Part shown: one piece after another, positions 1-9,525 of the stretch | Layout: the number at the start of each line of letters is the position of its first letter | How positions within the stretch are numbered: position 1 is the stretch's first letter | Assembly (NCBI GenBank): GCA_037974665.1 | Contig: CM075764.1 | Location: 80,747,825 to 80,811,824, forward strand | Origin: Ehretia macrophylla | Lineage: Eukaryota; Streptophyta; Magnoliopsida; Boraginales; Ehretiaceae | Reading direction: 5' to 3' | DNA length: 64,000 nt | The notes under the pieces: model-generated | What the model saw: only the letters and a program-made list of their open reading frames with translations | Told to the model about the DNA's origin: nothing | The model's database searches: none | Position numbers and translations under genes: made by a program

Positions 1-345
1 AAACGACGTTCTGAGCATAACCCACAAGTTATCTGTGGGCACTACCCTCTTAGGGCCAAATTCCATCGTTTAGTATCTCAACTTTCCTTATTTCTCTAGG
101 TTTCCTTCTTTGGATTTTGTTCAATTTTCTTTGTCTAACTTTGTTTCCAGAGTCTTAGTGGTATAAAATAAAAAAGAAAAAAAAAAGTCAGATTCCGAAA
201 TAGATTATTACGCTGCTTTGTATTCTTGGTAAGTTCTAGGGACTTGAAGGAGAATACGAGAGGAAAAAGGCAGAGTGTGTGAGAATATTAGAGGGTAAAA
301 GCCAAATTCAGTTAAGTGAAACATGTGAGGGAGTGAAATTTAATC
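1..345 (+). other. Gypsy copy G1: 5' leader, partial at window start
   Basis: This is untranslated leader of a Ty3/gypsy element whose 5' LTR lies before the window. It aligns with the leader of copy G6 (43541-43945): the same AAACGA...TCGTTT-bounded block, then a pyrimidine-rich stretch, then the segment just before the gag ATG containing 'gagggtaaaagccaa'. There is no coding capacity. Positions 1-71 can fold into a branched hairpin (see findings). Confidence 0.8.
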
Positions 346-2364
346 ATGTCTCAAAATCAAGCAGACAACATTAATGAAGGTGTTCAACAACCTGTTGGAC
401 AGAACTTACAGATGCAGGCATTGATGGGAGAGATGAGACGAATGATGAGGGCTGAATTGGAGCATATTCATGAGAGGTTGGATAGGGTAGAACAGAGGCC
501 GGAAAGGGTGCAACCACCAGTTGTTCCGAATGCACCAAGGAGGAACAGATTGCAGCAAAGAGTTGAAGATGTTGATGAGATCGATGAGGAAGGTTTAGAT
601 GAAGAGTTTGATAGAGTTTCAGTGGGCAGCAATAGGCGACATGGTCGAGATAGAGAAGCTAAGAAACGTGTTGATAACAATTTGGGAAGCATCAAGATGA
701 AAATTCCTGCTTTCCAAGGAAGGAGTGATCCCGAAGCATATTTGGAGTGGGAAAAGAAGATAGAGTTGGTTTTTGATTGTCACAACTATTCCGAACTGAA
801 AAAGGTAAAACTTGCCGCAATTGAATTTACTGATTATGCTATTGTATGGTGGGATCAGTTGTGCATCAATAGGAGGCGGAATGAAGATCGTCCAATTGTA
901 ACTTGGGATGAGATGAAGAGGGTGATGAGGAGGCGATTTGTACCCAGTCATTACTACAGAGATTTATACCTCAAGTTGCAAGGTCTTCATCAAGGTAATA
1001 AGAGTGTTGATGAGTATTACAAAGAGATGGAGATGGCTATGATTAGAGCCAATGTAAAGGAAGATCGGAAGGTGACAATGGCTAGATTTTTGAATGGGTT
1101 GAATCAAGAGATTGCTAACACCATCGAGTTGTATCATTATGTGGAATTAAAGGATTTGGTGCATATGGCAATTAATGTGGAGAAGCGACTCAAGAGGGGT
1201 GGTACACGACCAAGACAAGCACCACAATACCTGAGTGCATCACCTTTACCTTGGAGGACAAGTTACCCAAAGGATGAAGAAAATCCGTCTACTTCCAAGG
1301 CCAAGCCCGAGCTCAAACTATCCACTATTGCCATGACCTCTCAAGGTAATACAACCTCTACTATGACTCGATCTAGTGAGATTCAATGTTTTAAATGTCA
1401 AGGACGAGGACACATAGCAAGCCAATGCCCAAACAAGCGAGCAACGGTAGTCTTGGAAAGTGGTGAGATTGAATCTAAAGACGAAATATATTTTGATGAC
1501 ATGCCCATACTAGAGGACACCGCAAAGGGAGAAGTAGGGTTTGGGGCAAATTATGGAGAGATGCTTGGACTAGTGGCACAACGAGCCTTAAGCGTGCAAG
1601 CTAAAGAAGAGGAAGAGGTAGAACAACATGAGAGCATCTTTCATACTCACTGCCACGTGAAGGATAAGTGGCTGAGTGATTGTGGTGAGGAAGGGGTTAC
1701 AAAACAAGTTGTGGTGCCGTTTCGAACAGGAAAGTATGAAGATGAGGTATTGTGTGATATGGTACCAATGCATGCTGGACATCTTCTCTTAGGAAGACCA
1801 TGGCAATTTGATCGACGTGTGCAGCATGATGGCTTCACCAACAAATACTCATTCATGTTCAATCAACGGACAATCACTCTAGTTCCAATGACAAATCAAG
1901 TTTATGAGGATCAAGTGAGGTTACAAAAATTGAGTGATCAAAAGAACTTGAGTGAACAAAAGAATTTGAGTGAACAAAAGAATTTGAGTGATCAAAAGAA
2001 TTTGAGTGAGCAAAAGATAGAGAGTGAAAAGAAAAAGAGCAAGGCTGAAGCTAGAGAGGTAGTAAAAAGAGAAAAGAGCTCTTCCAAGGTGGTAAAAACA
2101 GAGGGGAAACAAAGAAATTTCTATGAAAAAGCAAGTGAGGTTAAGAGAGCTTTGATCTCAAGACGGCCGATAATTGCACTCATGTACAAAGAGGCTCTTT
2201 TAAACACTAATCAGCTTGACTTTGCATTGCCTAGTGTTGTTGTTTCTCTCTTACAGGATTTTGAGGAAGTGCTTCCTGAGGACATACCACATGGTCTACC
2301 ACCAAGGCTGATCTTTGAGCCTGGTGGATTTGAGGACAAATCCTTCTCAAGAGGGGGGGAATGA
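346..2364 (+). CDS. gag: Gag with protease remnant, Gag-only Ty3/gypsy element (copy G1)
   Basis: The uninterrupted 672-codon frame starts at the first ATG (MSQNQADN). Residues about 130-265 match the retrotransposon Gag family ([35 protein letters not shown]). A CCHC zinc knuckle (C348, C351, H356, C361) follows; in this family it binds genomic RNA during particle assembly. A pepsin-like protease segment comes next (HAGHLLLGRPWQFDRR) but lacks 37 residues that other copies have here, including the catalytic VIIDGGS motif, so protease activity is presumably lost. A hydrophilic QKNLS(D/E) tandem repeat lies near residues 528-560. The C-terminus jumps from the pre-RT motif EDIPHGLPPR to FEPGGFEDKSFSRGGE; RT, RNase H and integrase are absent. 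The stop codon is the first three bases of the 3' LTR. It may still make a Gag-like protein; expression is not shown. Confidence 0.9.
   Translation: MSQNQADNINEGVQQPVGQNLQMQALMGEMRRMMRAELEHIHERLDRVEQRPERVQPPVVPNAPRRNRLQQRVEDVDEIDEEGLDEEFDRVSVGSNRRHGRDREAKKRVDNNLGSIKMKIPAFQGRSDPEAYLEWEKKIELVFDCHNYSELKKVKLAAIEFTDYAIVWWDQLCINRRRNEDRPIVTWDEMKRVMRRRFVPSHYYRDLYLKLQGLHQGNKSVDEYYKEMEMAMIRANVKEDRKVTMARFLNGLNQEIANTIELYHYVELKDLVHMAINVEKRLKRGGTRPRQAPQYLSASPLPWRTSYPKDEENPSTSKAKPELKLSTIAMTSQGNTTSTMTRSSEIQCFKCQGRGHIASQCPNKRATVVLESGEIESKDEIYFDDMPILEDTAKGEVGFGANYGEMLGLVAQRALSVQAKEEEEVEQHESIFHTHCHVKDKWLSDCGEEGVTKQVVVPFRTGKYEDEVLCDMVPMHAGHLLLGRPWQFDRRVQHDGFTNKYSFMFNQRTITLVPMTNQVYEDQVRLQKLSDQKNLSEQKNLSEQKNLSDQKNLSEQKIESEKKKSKAEAREVVKREKSSSKVVKTEGKQRNFYEKASEVKRALISRRPIIALMYKEALLNTNQLDFALPSVVVSLLQDFEEVLPEDIPHGLPPRLIFEPGGFEDKSFSRGGE
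2347..2361 (+). other. Polypurine tract of gypsy copy G1
   Basis: The run AAGAGGGGGGGAA lies immediately before the LTR start TGATGCGAACC. It is the plus-strand priming site, and the same tract precedes the 3' LTRs at 6366, 27525, 39543 and 44252. Confidence 0.85.
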
Positions 2365-3144
2365 TGCGAACCAGCCATCCACATTCAATGAACCAATTGA
2401 AGCATCCACATTCAATGAACCAATTGGGCGTCCACATTCATTGAACCTTTTGGGTGAATTTTTCAACAAAGATTCAAGTCAAGATTCTATTTTCGAGATT
2501 GAAGAACTTCAAGATTCTTCAAGAAGTTTCAAGAAGATTTGAAGATTTGGTCAAGATTTGATTTCTTTGTAATTCTATCATAGTTTTAGTTTAAGTTTAA
2601 TTTGCATTCTAGTTTATTTCCTAGGGTCCACTATGGACGAATTTAGGTGTTCACACTAGGAAAAAGACTTTCTTGGGCTGCAAGATTAGGTGTTCACACT
2701 AGAAATGAGCTTTTCTTGGGCTGCAAGTTTGCTTCCTTTTTAGTTACTATTCATATCACTATTCACGTGAATAGTGAATAGGAGTCTTTTCTTGGTCTCC
2801 AAGTTTGTCTCCTTTGACCTAGTTACTATTCACGTTTTTCTATTTCAGCTAGGGTTTAGGAGTCTTTTCTAATTAGGAAACTTATTTGTTCTTTGCCTAT
2901 ATAAGGCTGATTTGCAAGAAATAATAAGAAGACAATTTTGATATTAAATTTGTGAGATTATTCTCCTTAAGTTCTCAAGAACTTTTTCAAACTTATCAAG
3001 ATTATTCTTGTGGCGTTCAACTCTGACTTATCAAACGAGATCTCTATCCTCGTTTGTGGCAGTTCCATCCATTCCTGAAAGGTCTTGGGGTAGTTTGCCA
3101 TATTTGGTGTTGGGTCGCGTCACATGTTGGCGTGGTTCGTATCA
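2362..3144 (+). repeat. 3' LTR of gypsy copy G1 (LTR A)
   Basis: The LTR begins TGATGCGAACC and ends GGTTCGTATCA, imperfect terminal inverted repeats. U3 opens with short tandem copies of a unit containing CCACATTCAATGAACCAATT, followed by repeated TCAAGAAGTTTCAAGAAGA-type sequence. A perfect 18-bp palindrome with a CACGTG core lies at 2758-2775. The TATA box TATATAAG is at 2898-2905. No primer binding site follows position 3144, so this is a 3' LTR or LTR end. Confidence 0.88.
2898..2905 (+). promoter_or_regulatory. TATA box of LTR A
   Basis: TATATAAG within the conserved context TTTGCCTATATAAGGCTG, repeated in the sister LTRs at 9981, 10531, 28044 and about 41487. It lies about 120 bp downstream of the palindromic G-box. 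Confidence 0.75.
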
Positions 3145-3322
3145 GCTTTTGATGATAGTTGTTTTTTGCCAAGTGTCAAGAGAGAGAAAAGAAAGATAAA
3201 AAGTAGCTTTTGGAATGTAATGATTACAATCCAAGGTCATGCATGGCTTCTCTTTGTTCTTTCAACTAAGGAAGCTTTTTTGATTGGCTACCTATATATA
3301 TATAATATTATTTTGTGAATAG

Positions 3323-3396
<74 letters not shown>

Positions 3397-3736
3397 TGCA
3401 AGATAAATTCTTTCTCCAAAACCCACCTATTTTCGGCCAACATGAGGAAGAGAGAGAAAGTGGTGGTTTTGCCATTAGATTCAAATGATTGCAATCTAAT
3501 GACATGCAATGAGATTATCCAATCAAGCACTCAACTTATCTTCATTTGATTGGGTACATTTGATATAGAATTATATAATAGTAATTATATAATATATATC
3601 TAGATAACATTATCTTTCCTAATTTTTGCTCCAATACACACACGACTAACACAAGTGCAAAAAGAAAGAGAAAGTTCTTCTTCTTGATGGTATGATTCTC
3701 GGCCATTGAAGAAAGAAAGAGGAAGCTTTGTTTTTG
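3145..3736. repeat. AT-rich, probably decayed copia LTR, with TA microsatellite
   Basis: No gene is visible. A (TA)n microsatellite fills roughly 3325-3392. Short stretches such as 'ggccaacatgaggaagagagag' and 'cggccattgaag' resemble U5 parts of the copia-type LTRs near 32870 and 46100, so this may be a worn copia LTR. Its ends are not clear. Confidence 0.4.
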
Positions 3737-5028
3737 TTTTTTTTTTGTTAATTCAGTTGTATTTTATTGAAAGAAAAAGGAAAAGTACATCAAAGTACAC
3801 AATGCATGACAATTGGTGTCACAATCAAGAACAATGCAGAAAAAAATGAAAGCTAAATCGGTCACAGGCCGAAGTAAACAAAAGACATGAAAACGGAAAA
3901 AAACAAAGAGAATCTCCTCATTTAATACGTCGATCTCGGGGTCTTCCATTGAAGATGCCTTGAACAGCTCGAGTGTAGTCGAACGAAGGAATTGCGCTTG
4001 AGGTTGCCCTAGAAGTAGAGGCTTTGGCGTTATCATGACCAAACAAACTAATAGTTGATCTGTCTTTGCTTGGAGCAGCTGTGAAATTTTTATCTTTGGA
4101 AAATTGTGACGAGAACGGGGTGACTGACATTCTTTGAATTTGCTTTTCATAAATTTGAGAGCTTGGCACTTCCGCATTGACCCTACTCAAAGTGTTGGCA
4201 GGCAGAAAATTGACTTGATTCTTTAGGGAGTTTGTTTGCTTGTGATAAACACATGTACCTGAGGAAAGATGATCAACAACCTTTGACATAGAAAAGTTGT
4301 CCTGAGGATGAACAAACGATTGATTAGAATGATCTTCATTAATAACATTGAGAGCATTAAATCTGTTGGTTGTAGCCTTGTTCTCTTTTTGAGACGCACC
4401 ACGTCTCCTTCTGGGCTTCTTACCAACATCAGTCCATTCTGGATTAGCGCCATTGGTATTTTCATTAACTTTCGTCTCAGTAGAATTAGGACAAGTGGAT
4501 GTGTCATGTCTAACAATATTGCACATAGAACATTTTAGAGCTTTCCAATCATATTCAATCTGAGTTTCTGCCTCTTTCCCATTAGGAAGTTCAACAAAGG
4601 TGCTATTTGGGAGATCCTTCTGGATATTCATTTCCATACAAACTCTTGCATAACCAAGATGTGAGCATGAGGCAGTTTTGGAATCCATTTGAAAAGGGAG
4701 ACCAATTGTGCTCGAGACATAACTGAGACCATCTTTGTTTAGTAGATCAAGTGGGACATTTCTCAGCTTTAACCACATTGGCACCCGCTCGGAGTTAATC
4801 TTGATGAGTTGGAGGCCAATTTCCCAGCGTCTTAAGAGAAGAGGGCGGTGGTGGACATGCCATAGCTCTTGCGTCACACGGTCACAGAATTCTTGTGATT
4901 GAAAACGGAACACAAACAACCCAAAGTCATTAGATTGAATATCAACGTGGCCAAACTTTTTCCATTGAGTATCTACCATTCCCCTAATTAAGAAGAAAGG
5001 TGGTGGCTGACTGATAAATTGACCAATA
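3737..5028 (-). mobile_element. ORF1-only LINE-like retroposon, copy L1 (5'-truncated)
   Basis: Poly(T) at 3737-3746 is the poly(A) tail of a minus-strand retroposon. Upstream in its own orientation lie AATAAA-type and ACTGAATTAAC motifs shared with the tails at 12521 and 52511, then a DUF4283 coding region. The 5' end at about 5028 abuts gypsy gag sequence with no clear target duplication. It is very similar to copy L3, so both are probably recent. Confidence 0.75.
3918..5028 (-). pseudogene. DUF4283 / zinc-knuckle ORF1-like protein, 5'-truncated (L1)
   Basis: The open frame runs from the truncation point to a stop at 3918. The first residues (IGQFISQPPPFFLIRGMVDTQW) lie inside the DUF4283 domain, which continues through LWHVHHRPLLLRRW, VPMWLKLRNVPLDLL and SYVSSTIGLPFQMDS. 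A CX2CX4HX4C knuckle follows at 4491-4532, with the usual Gly before His changed to Arg (IVRHD). The tail is basic and Ser/Asn-rich and ends in the family signature AVQGIFNGRPRDRR. DUF4283 proteins with this knuckle are typical LINE ORF1 products, presumed RNA-binding. No endonuclease or RT frame follows; the 3' UTR and poly(A) come about 170 bases after the stop. Missing N-terminus; probably non-functional. Confidence 0.8.
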
Positions 5029-6365
5029 AGGTAATAAAAGTGTGGATGATTATTACAAAGAGATGGAGATGGCGATGATTAGAGCCAATGTAGAGGAAGA
5101 TTGAGAGGCGACAATGGCTAGATTTCTGAATGGGCTGAATCGAGAAATTGCTAACACCATTAAGTTGCATCATTATGTTGAGTTAGAAGATTTGGTGCAT
5201 ATGGCAATTAAGGTGGAGAAGCAATTGAAGAGGGATAGTTCACGACCAAGGCCAGCCCTGCAACACTCAAGTGCATCACCTTGGAGGTCGAGTTACCCAA
5301 GAAAGGAGGAGAGTTCGTCTACTTCCAAGGTCAAGCCCGAGCCCAAAACATCCACCCATGCCATGATTTCCCAAGGTAAAACAGCCCATCCTACAACTCG
5401 TTCTAGTGATATTAAACGCTTTAAATGTCAAGGACGAGGTCACATAGCTAGCCAATGCCCAAACAAGAGGGCAATGGTAGTTTTGGAAAGTGGGGAGATT
5501 GAGTCTGAAGATGAAACGCAATCTGATGACATGCCCATACTAAAGGACACCGAAGTAGGTAAAGAAGAGGAATTTGGGGCAGATTATGGAGAGATGCTTG
5601 GACTAGTGGCATGACGAGCTTTGAGCTTGTAAGCTAAAGAGGAGGAAGAAGTAGTGCAATGTGAGAACATCTTTCATACCCGCTGCCACGTGAAAGATAA
5701 GGTATGTAGTGTTATTATTGATGGTGGTAGTTGTACTAACGTTGCTAGTGCTTCAATGGTTGACAAGCTAGGGCTCACAACAAAGCATCCACGTCCATAC
5801 AAGCTGCAATGGTTGAACGATTATGGTGAGGTAAGGGTTACAAAACAGGTTGTGGTGCCGTTTCGCATTGGAAAATATGAAGATAAAGTATTGTGCGATG
5901 TAGTACCTATGCATTCTGGACATCTTCTCTTAGGAAGACCATGGAAATTTGATCGACGTGTACAGCATGATGGCTTCACCAACAAGTACACATTCATGTT
6001 CAATCAACGGACAATCACTCTAGTTCGATGACACCAAAACTAGTCTATGAGGATCAAATGAGGTTGCAAAAATTGAGTGAACAAAAAGAACTTGAGTGAA
6101 CAAAAGAATTTGAGTGATCAAAAGAATATGAGAGAGCGAATGACTGAGAGTGGGAAAAAGAGTAAGGCCAAATCTGGAGAGGAAGTAAAAAGAGAGAAAT
6201 CTTTTAAACACTAACCAACTTAACTCTGCATTGCCTGGTGTTGTTGTTTCTCTCTTGCAGGATTTTAAGGAAATGTTTCCCGCAGACATACCACATAGTC
6301 TACCACCTAGGCTGGTCTATGAACCCGGTGGATTTGAGGACAAATCCTTCTCAAGAGGAGGGGAA
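5029..6365 (+). pseudogene. gag: Broken Gag/protease of gypsy copy G2
   Basis: The remnant starts inside Gag at the SVDEYYKEME block, directly against L1. It keeps the CCHC knuckle ([14 protein letters not shown], near 5417-5460) and, unlike G1, the protease segment with VIIDGGSCTNVAS (near 5710-5750) and HLLLGRPWKFDRR. It is broken by TGA stops near 5102 and 5612 (the second a CGA-to-TGA change relative to the 26640 copy) and by frameshifts after 6031. The QKNL repeat region is frameshifted and the stretch before the pre-RT motif is shortened. The end again shows the pre-RT to polypurine-tract fusion. Not functional as written. Confidence 0.85.
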
Positions 6366-6462
6366 TGATGCGAACCAGTCATCCACGTTCAATGAACCAT
6401 TTTGGGCATTTTTAGAGCAAAGAATCAAGTTAAGATTCTATTTTCAAGATTCAAGAACTTCA

Positions 6463-6479
6463 AGATTCTTCAAGAAGTT
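6463..6479. repeat. Left target site duplication of L2
   Basis: AGATTCTTCAAGAAGTT here and AGATTATTCAAGAAGTT at 9372-9388 match at 16 of 17 positions. This is the product expected of target-primed reverse transcription, and it fixes both ends of L2. Confidence 0.8.
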
Positions 6480-6641
6480 AACATCAACACTAAATTCGGA
6501 CTCTCTCTCTAGAAAATTCTCTCTGCCTTCTCTCTTATAAACCAGACCGTTGACCGCCCTCAAACCACCTGTAAACAACCACTTTGAACATGAAATCTCA
6601 GCCACAAACCTTTAAACACCCCACCACCAAATCCCCTCTTT

Positions 6642-9202
6642 ATGAGGGGGAGGAAGAAACACTCTTCCCCCTCTAGGTGTAGTGCTAGACTGCAAGCTCA
6701 AGCTAAAGCAAATCTGAAAATTCATATTTCTAAGAAGAAGGAAGAAGCTAAAGAGTATGGTTATAATTCTGAAGCTTCGAATTCTAGCCTTGAACTTGAG
6801 AAAGTTTTCGATAATCTTCAAGCAATATCTGTGAACCTTACTGGGGAAGAGATTGACTTCCCTACTCCTCGCAGGAAGAAGGGTGTTTATGCCTTACCAG
6901 TTCAATTTCCTATGGATTCGACTTCAAACATTTCATTAGCTAATAGTGACACTGTTTCAGCTCATGTTACATTGAAGGATGATGAAATATCTCAAGGGTT
7001 TTCTTCTTCAAATGATAGAAACGAAGGCTTTTCTGGCAATGTTCATATTAGTTTGGAAACCCACTCTCTTAACTCCAGCCAAGAGCTACAAAATGCATTC
7101 GACGCTATTCAAGACGCAACCTTTGCGGACGCTAGTAGTGTTCAAGCAAAAAAGAAAAAAAAGGAGAAAAAAAATTCAACACATGATCTCTCGGACGCTG
7201 GTACTAACGAGTCAGCTCAAGTGATAACAAATACTCACGGCTCTTCTTCAAAAAAATTGATCTCTACAGTTAATGTTATTGATAGTACTACCGATTCTGC
7301 TCTTGTCACTTCAAATGAAGAAGACACTATTTCCACGGTTCTGAAGGATGCTTCGTTGCAAAGTCCTTCTCATGCCCTTGGTACAACTCAACTCGTTTCA
7401 CCTCAAGGTACTACCTTGCCTCCCTGCGGTACTAGCTTGCATAGCACGGGCCAACACCAAAGTGGGACCGAGACCCAACATGCGGATTTAGCTGGAAAAT
7501 ACATTGGTCTTCACGATGTGGTCCAAGGCACGGCTTCAGATGGTCATGCCGGTGTTCCATCATTCCCGTTGGCATATTTGATGGACAAGTGGCCTTGCAG
7601 CAAAATGCCAAAAAGAGTATTTGTCAAAACAATTCAGCTAGTGGAAAATATGTTGGTCCCACGGCACATGCGGATGTTGATAAGCAAAAGTTGGCCGAAA
7701 GCATGCATGACTCGGCTTTTGTTGCACCAGCCGTGAATAATCAATCTTTATTGGATGCGACCTATGCGATTCCAGCTAATCACGCGGCTTCTAATGGAAT
7801 TTCAAATGTGTACTCATCTTTTGACAAATCGGAGGGCCCAAGGCATCATCCTCAGTCTGATAATGAGAATAATGAACCCATTGTGGGTTCCGAAGCAAAT
7901 GCTGATAATTCTCTTGTTCCCCCGGCGGCTATTAACATCAATTCCAGTCCCGATTTTCGTTCCCTTCAATTGGGACTCTCATCATCCCATGCCAATGCTG
8001 ATCCTAAAATCACTAGCACGTTGTCTCATTCTCAGAATTCAACCTTGGGCGTTCAGAATAAATCAAGTTGGAAGGACTTCTTTGTGGGTAATCTTCAAAG
8101 CTCACTTAAATTGGATTTTTTTGCCTCTAGTGAAAGTGATGAAGATGGAGAACCCATTGCTTGCCCTCCACAGAATGTGTATGATGAAGGTAATTTCCTT
8201 TGGGACAACTGTCTTATTGGCCAATTCATTGGGAAACCTCCTCCATTTTTCCTAATTGAAACTATGGTAAAAAATCAGTGGAAGAAATTCGGACAGGTTG
8301 AAATAAAATCCACTGATAAAGGTCTGTATGTTTTTGAATTTGGGAACCAGTCCTTTTGCGATGTTGTGTTGGAAGATCTATGGCATGTCAATCACAGACC
8401 GCTTCTCCTTCGAAAATGGGATCCGAATATTCAACTTATTGATATTAAAGCGGATTGTGTCCCAATGTGGATCAAACTGAAAAATGTTCCACTTTCGCTT
8501 TGGACTAGGAAAGGGTTGAGTTATGTTGCTAGCACCATTGGCTTCCCCTTGCAGATGGACTCTGCGACATCATCAAGAAACCATCTCCGTTATGCTCGGG
8601 TTTGCATTGAAGTGAATTTGGAGAAGCCTCTAAAGGATGTCACAAAAGTCAAACTTCCAAATGGAAAGATTGCTTTTGTAGATATTGAGTATGCTTGGAA
8701 GCCGCAGAAGTGTAATTTTTGCAATATTATTGGTCATAGTACCAATAACTGTCCCAATTACATCCCTCCTAGTGATATCCCTGGCAACGGGAATGATGGA
8801 ATTGTCGCTCCAACAGTTGTCGCTGCTACTACTGAGAATACAGAATCGGGTTGGGAAATGACCAAGAATCAAAAGCGAAAAGCTAAGTGTAAGAATAAAC
8901 AGGCGGCCAAGGCAAATACAACATCTCAGAGTAACAATCAATTTGAGGTTTTAAGTTCAGCTGAACATGAGAACAAGCCTATTTCGGACACTCTGATTAA
9001 TTCTTCATCGAGAAATGTATCTACTCGTACACAAAGTAAATTTATCCCAGCGTTTAAAAACATGGATAAAGGGGAATCTTCAAAGACCCTAAACAAGGAT
9101 GATAATGTAATCTCGAGCAAGCTTTCACAAGATATCAAAGATCTATTGAACAGAAAGCCGTCTCCACCAAACACACGCCCGGTTTGGTTTGATTACCATT
9201 AA
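6642..9202 (+). pseudogene. DUF4283 / zinc-knuckle ORF1-like protein (L2), one frameshift
   Basis: The start is taken at MRGRKKHSSPSR, the first ATG after the target duplication. A basic opening (SARLQAQAKA) parallels the start of L6. The N-terminal 500 or so residues are low-complexity, Ser/Asn/His-rich. A single frameshift between about 7560 and 7600 moves the reading frame; after it the frame is open to 9202. DUF4283 spans roughly 8200-8700 (CLIGQFIGKPPPFFLI, LWHVNHRPLLLRKW, SYVASTIGFPLQMDS). The CX2CX4HX4C knuckle is at 8711-8752, followed by a Lys-rich segment and the C-terminal NRKPSPPNTRPVWFDYH. About 850 residues if the frame were intact. The family role is presumed to be RNA binding in retroposition. 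The frameshift suggests it is no longer translated whole. Confidence 0.8.
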
Positions 9203-9371
9203 TCTTCCTTGTTTTCTTTTTTCTGTTTTCTAGTAAGGTTTCTTTGTAACTTTGTTACTTTTGTACTTGTCTTGATTTTGCGGTCTTTCGACTGTTCATG
9301 TACTTTGTATTTCCTTGTTCTTGTTACTGTGTTGCTTTTTGGAAATAAAATTCATTGAATCATCCAAAAAA
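9203..9371 (+). other. 3' UTR and poly(A) of L2
   Basis: Pyrimidine-rich 3' UTR ending AATAAAATTCATTGAATCATCC and a short A run. The same tail pattern (AATRAAAT, then a CACTGA- or CATTGA-type word, then C and poly(A)) ends L1, L3, L4, L6, L7 and the LINE tail at 34868. Confidence 0.7.
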
Positions 9372-9525
9372 AGATTATTCAAGAAGTTTCAAGAAGATTC
9401 AAAGATTTAGTCAAGATTTGATTTCTTTGTAATTCTATCCTAGTTTTAGTTTAATTCCCTATGGACGAATTTAGGTGTTCACACTAGAAAAAAGACTTTC
9501 TTGTGCTGCAAGATTAGGTGTTCAC

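Larger units (their letters stand above)
6480..9371 (+). mobile_element. ORF1-only LINE-like retroposon, full-length copy L2
   Basis: The 2.9 kb element has a 17-bp target site duplication, a 5' UTR of about 160 bases, one long (now frameshifted) ORF, a 3' UTR of about 165 bases with AATAAAATTCATTGAATCATCC, and a short poly(A). No endonuclease, reverse transcriptase or RNase H is encoded. It is inserted in sense orientation in U3 of LTR B. Confidence 0.82.

Noticed and set aside
3288..3530. Open frames of alternating Ile/Tyr
   Set aside because: They are translations of the (TA)n microsatellite at about 3325-3392.
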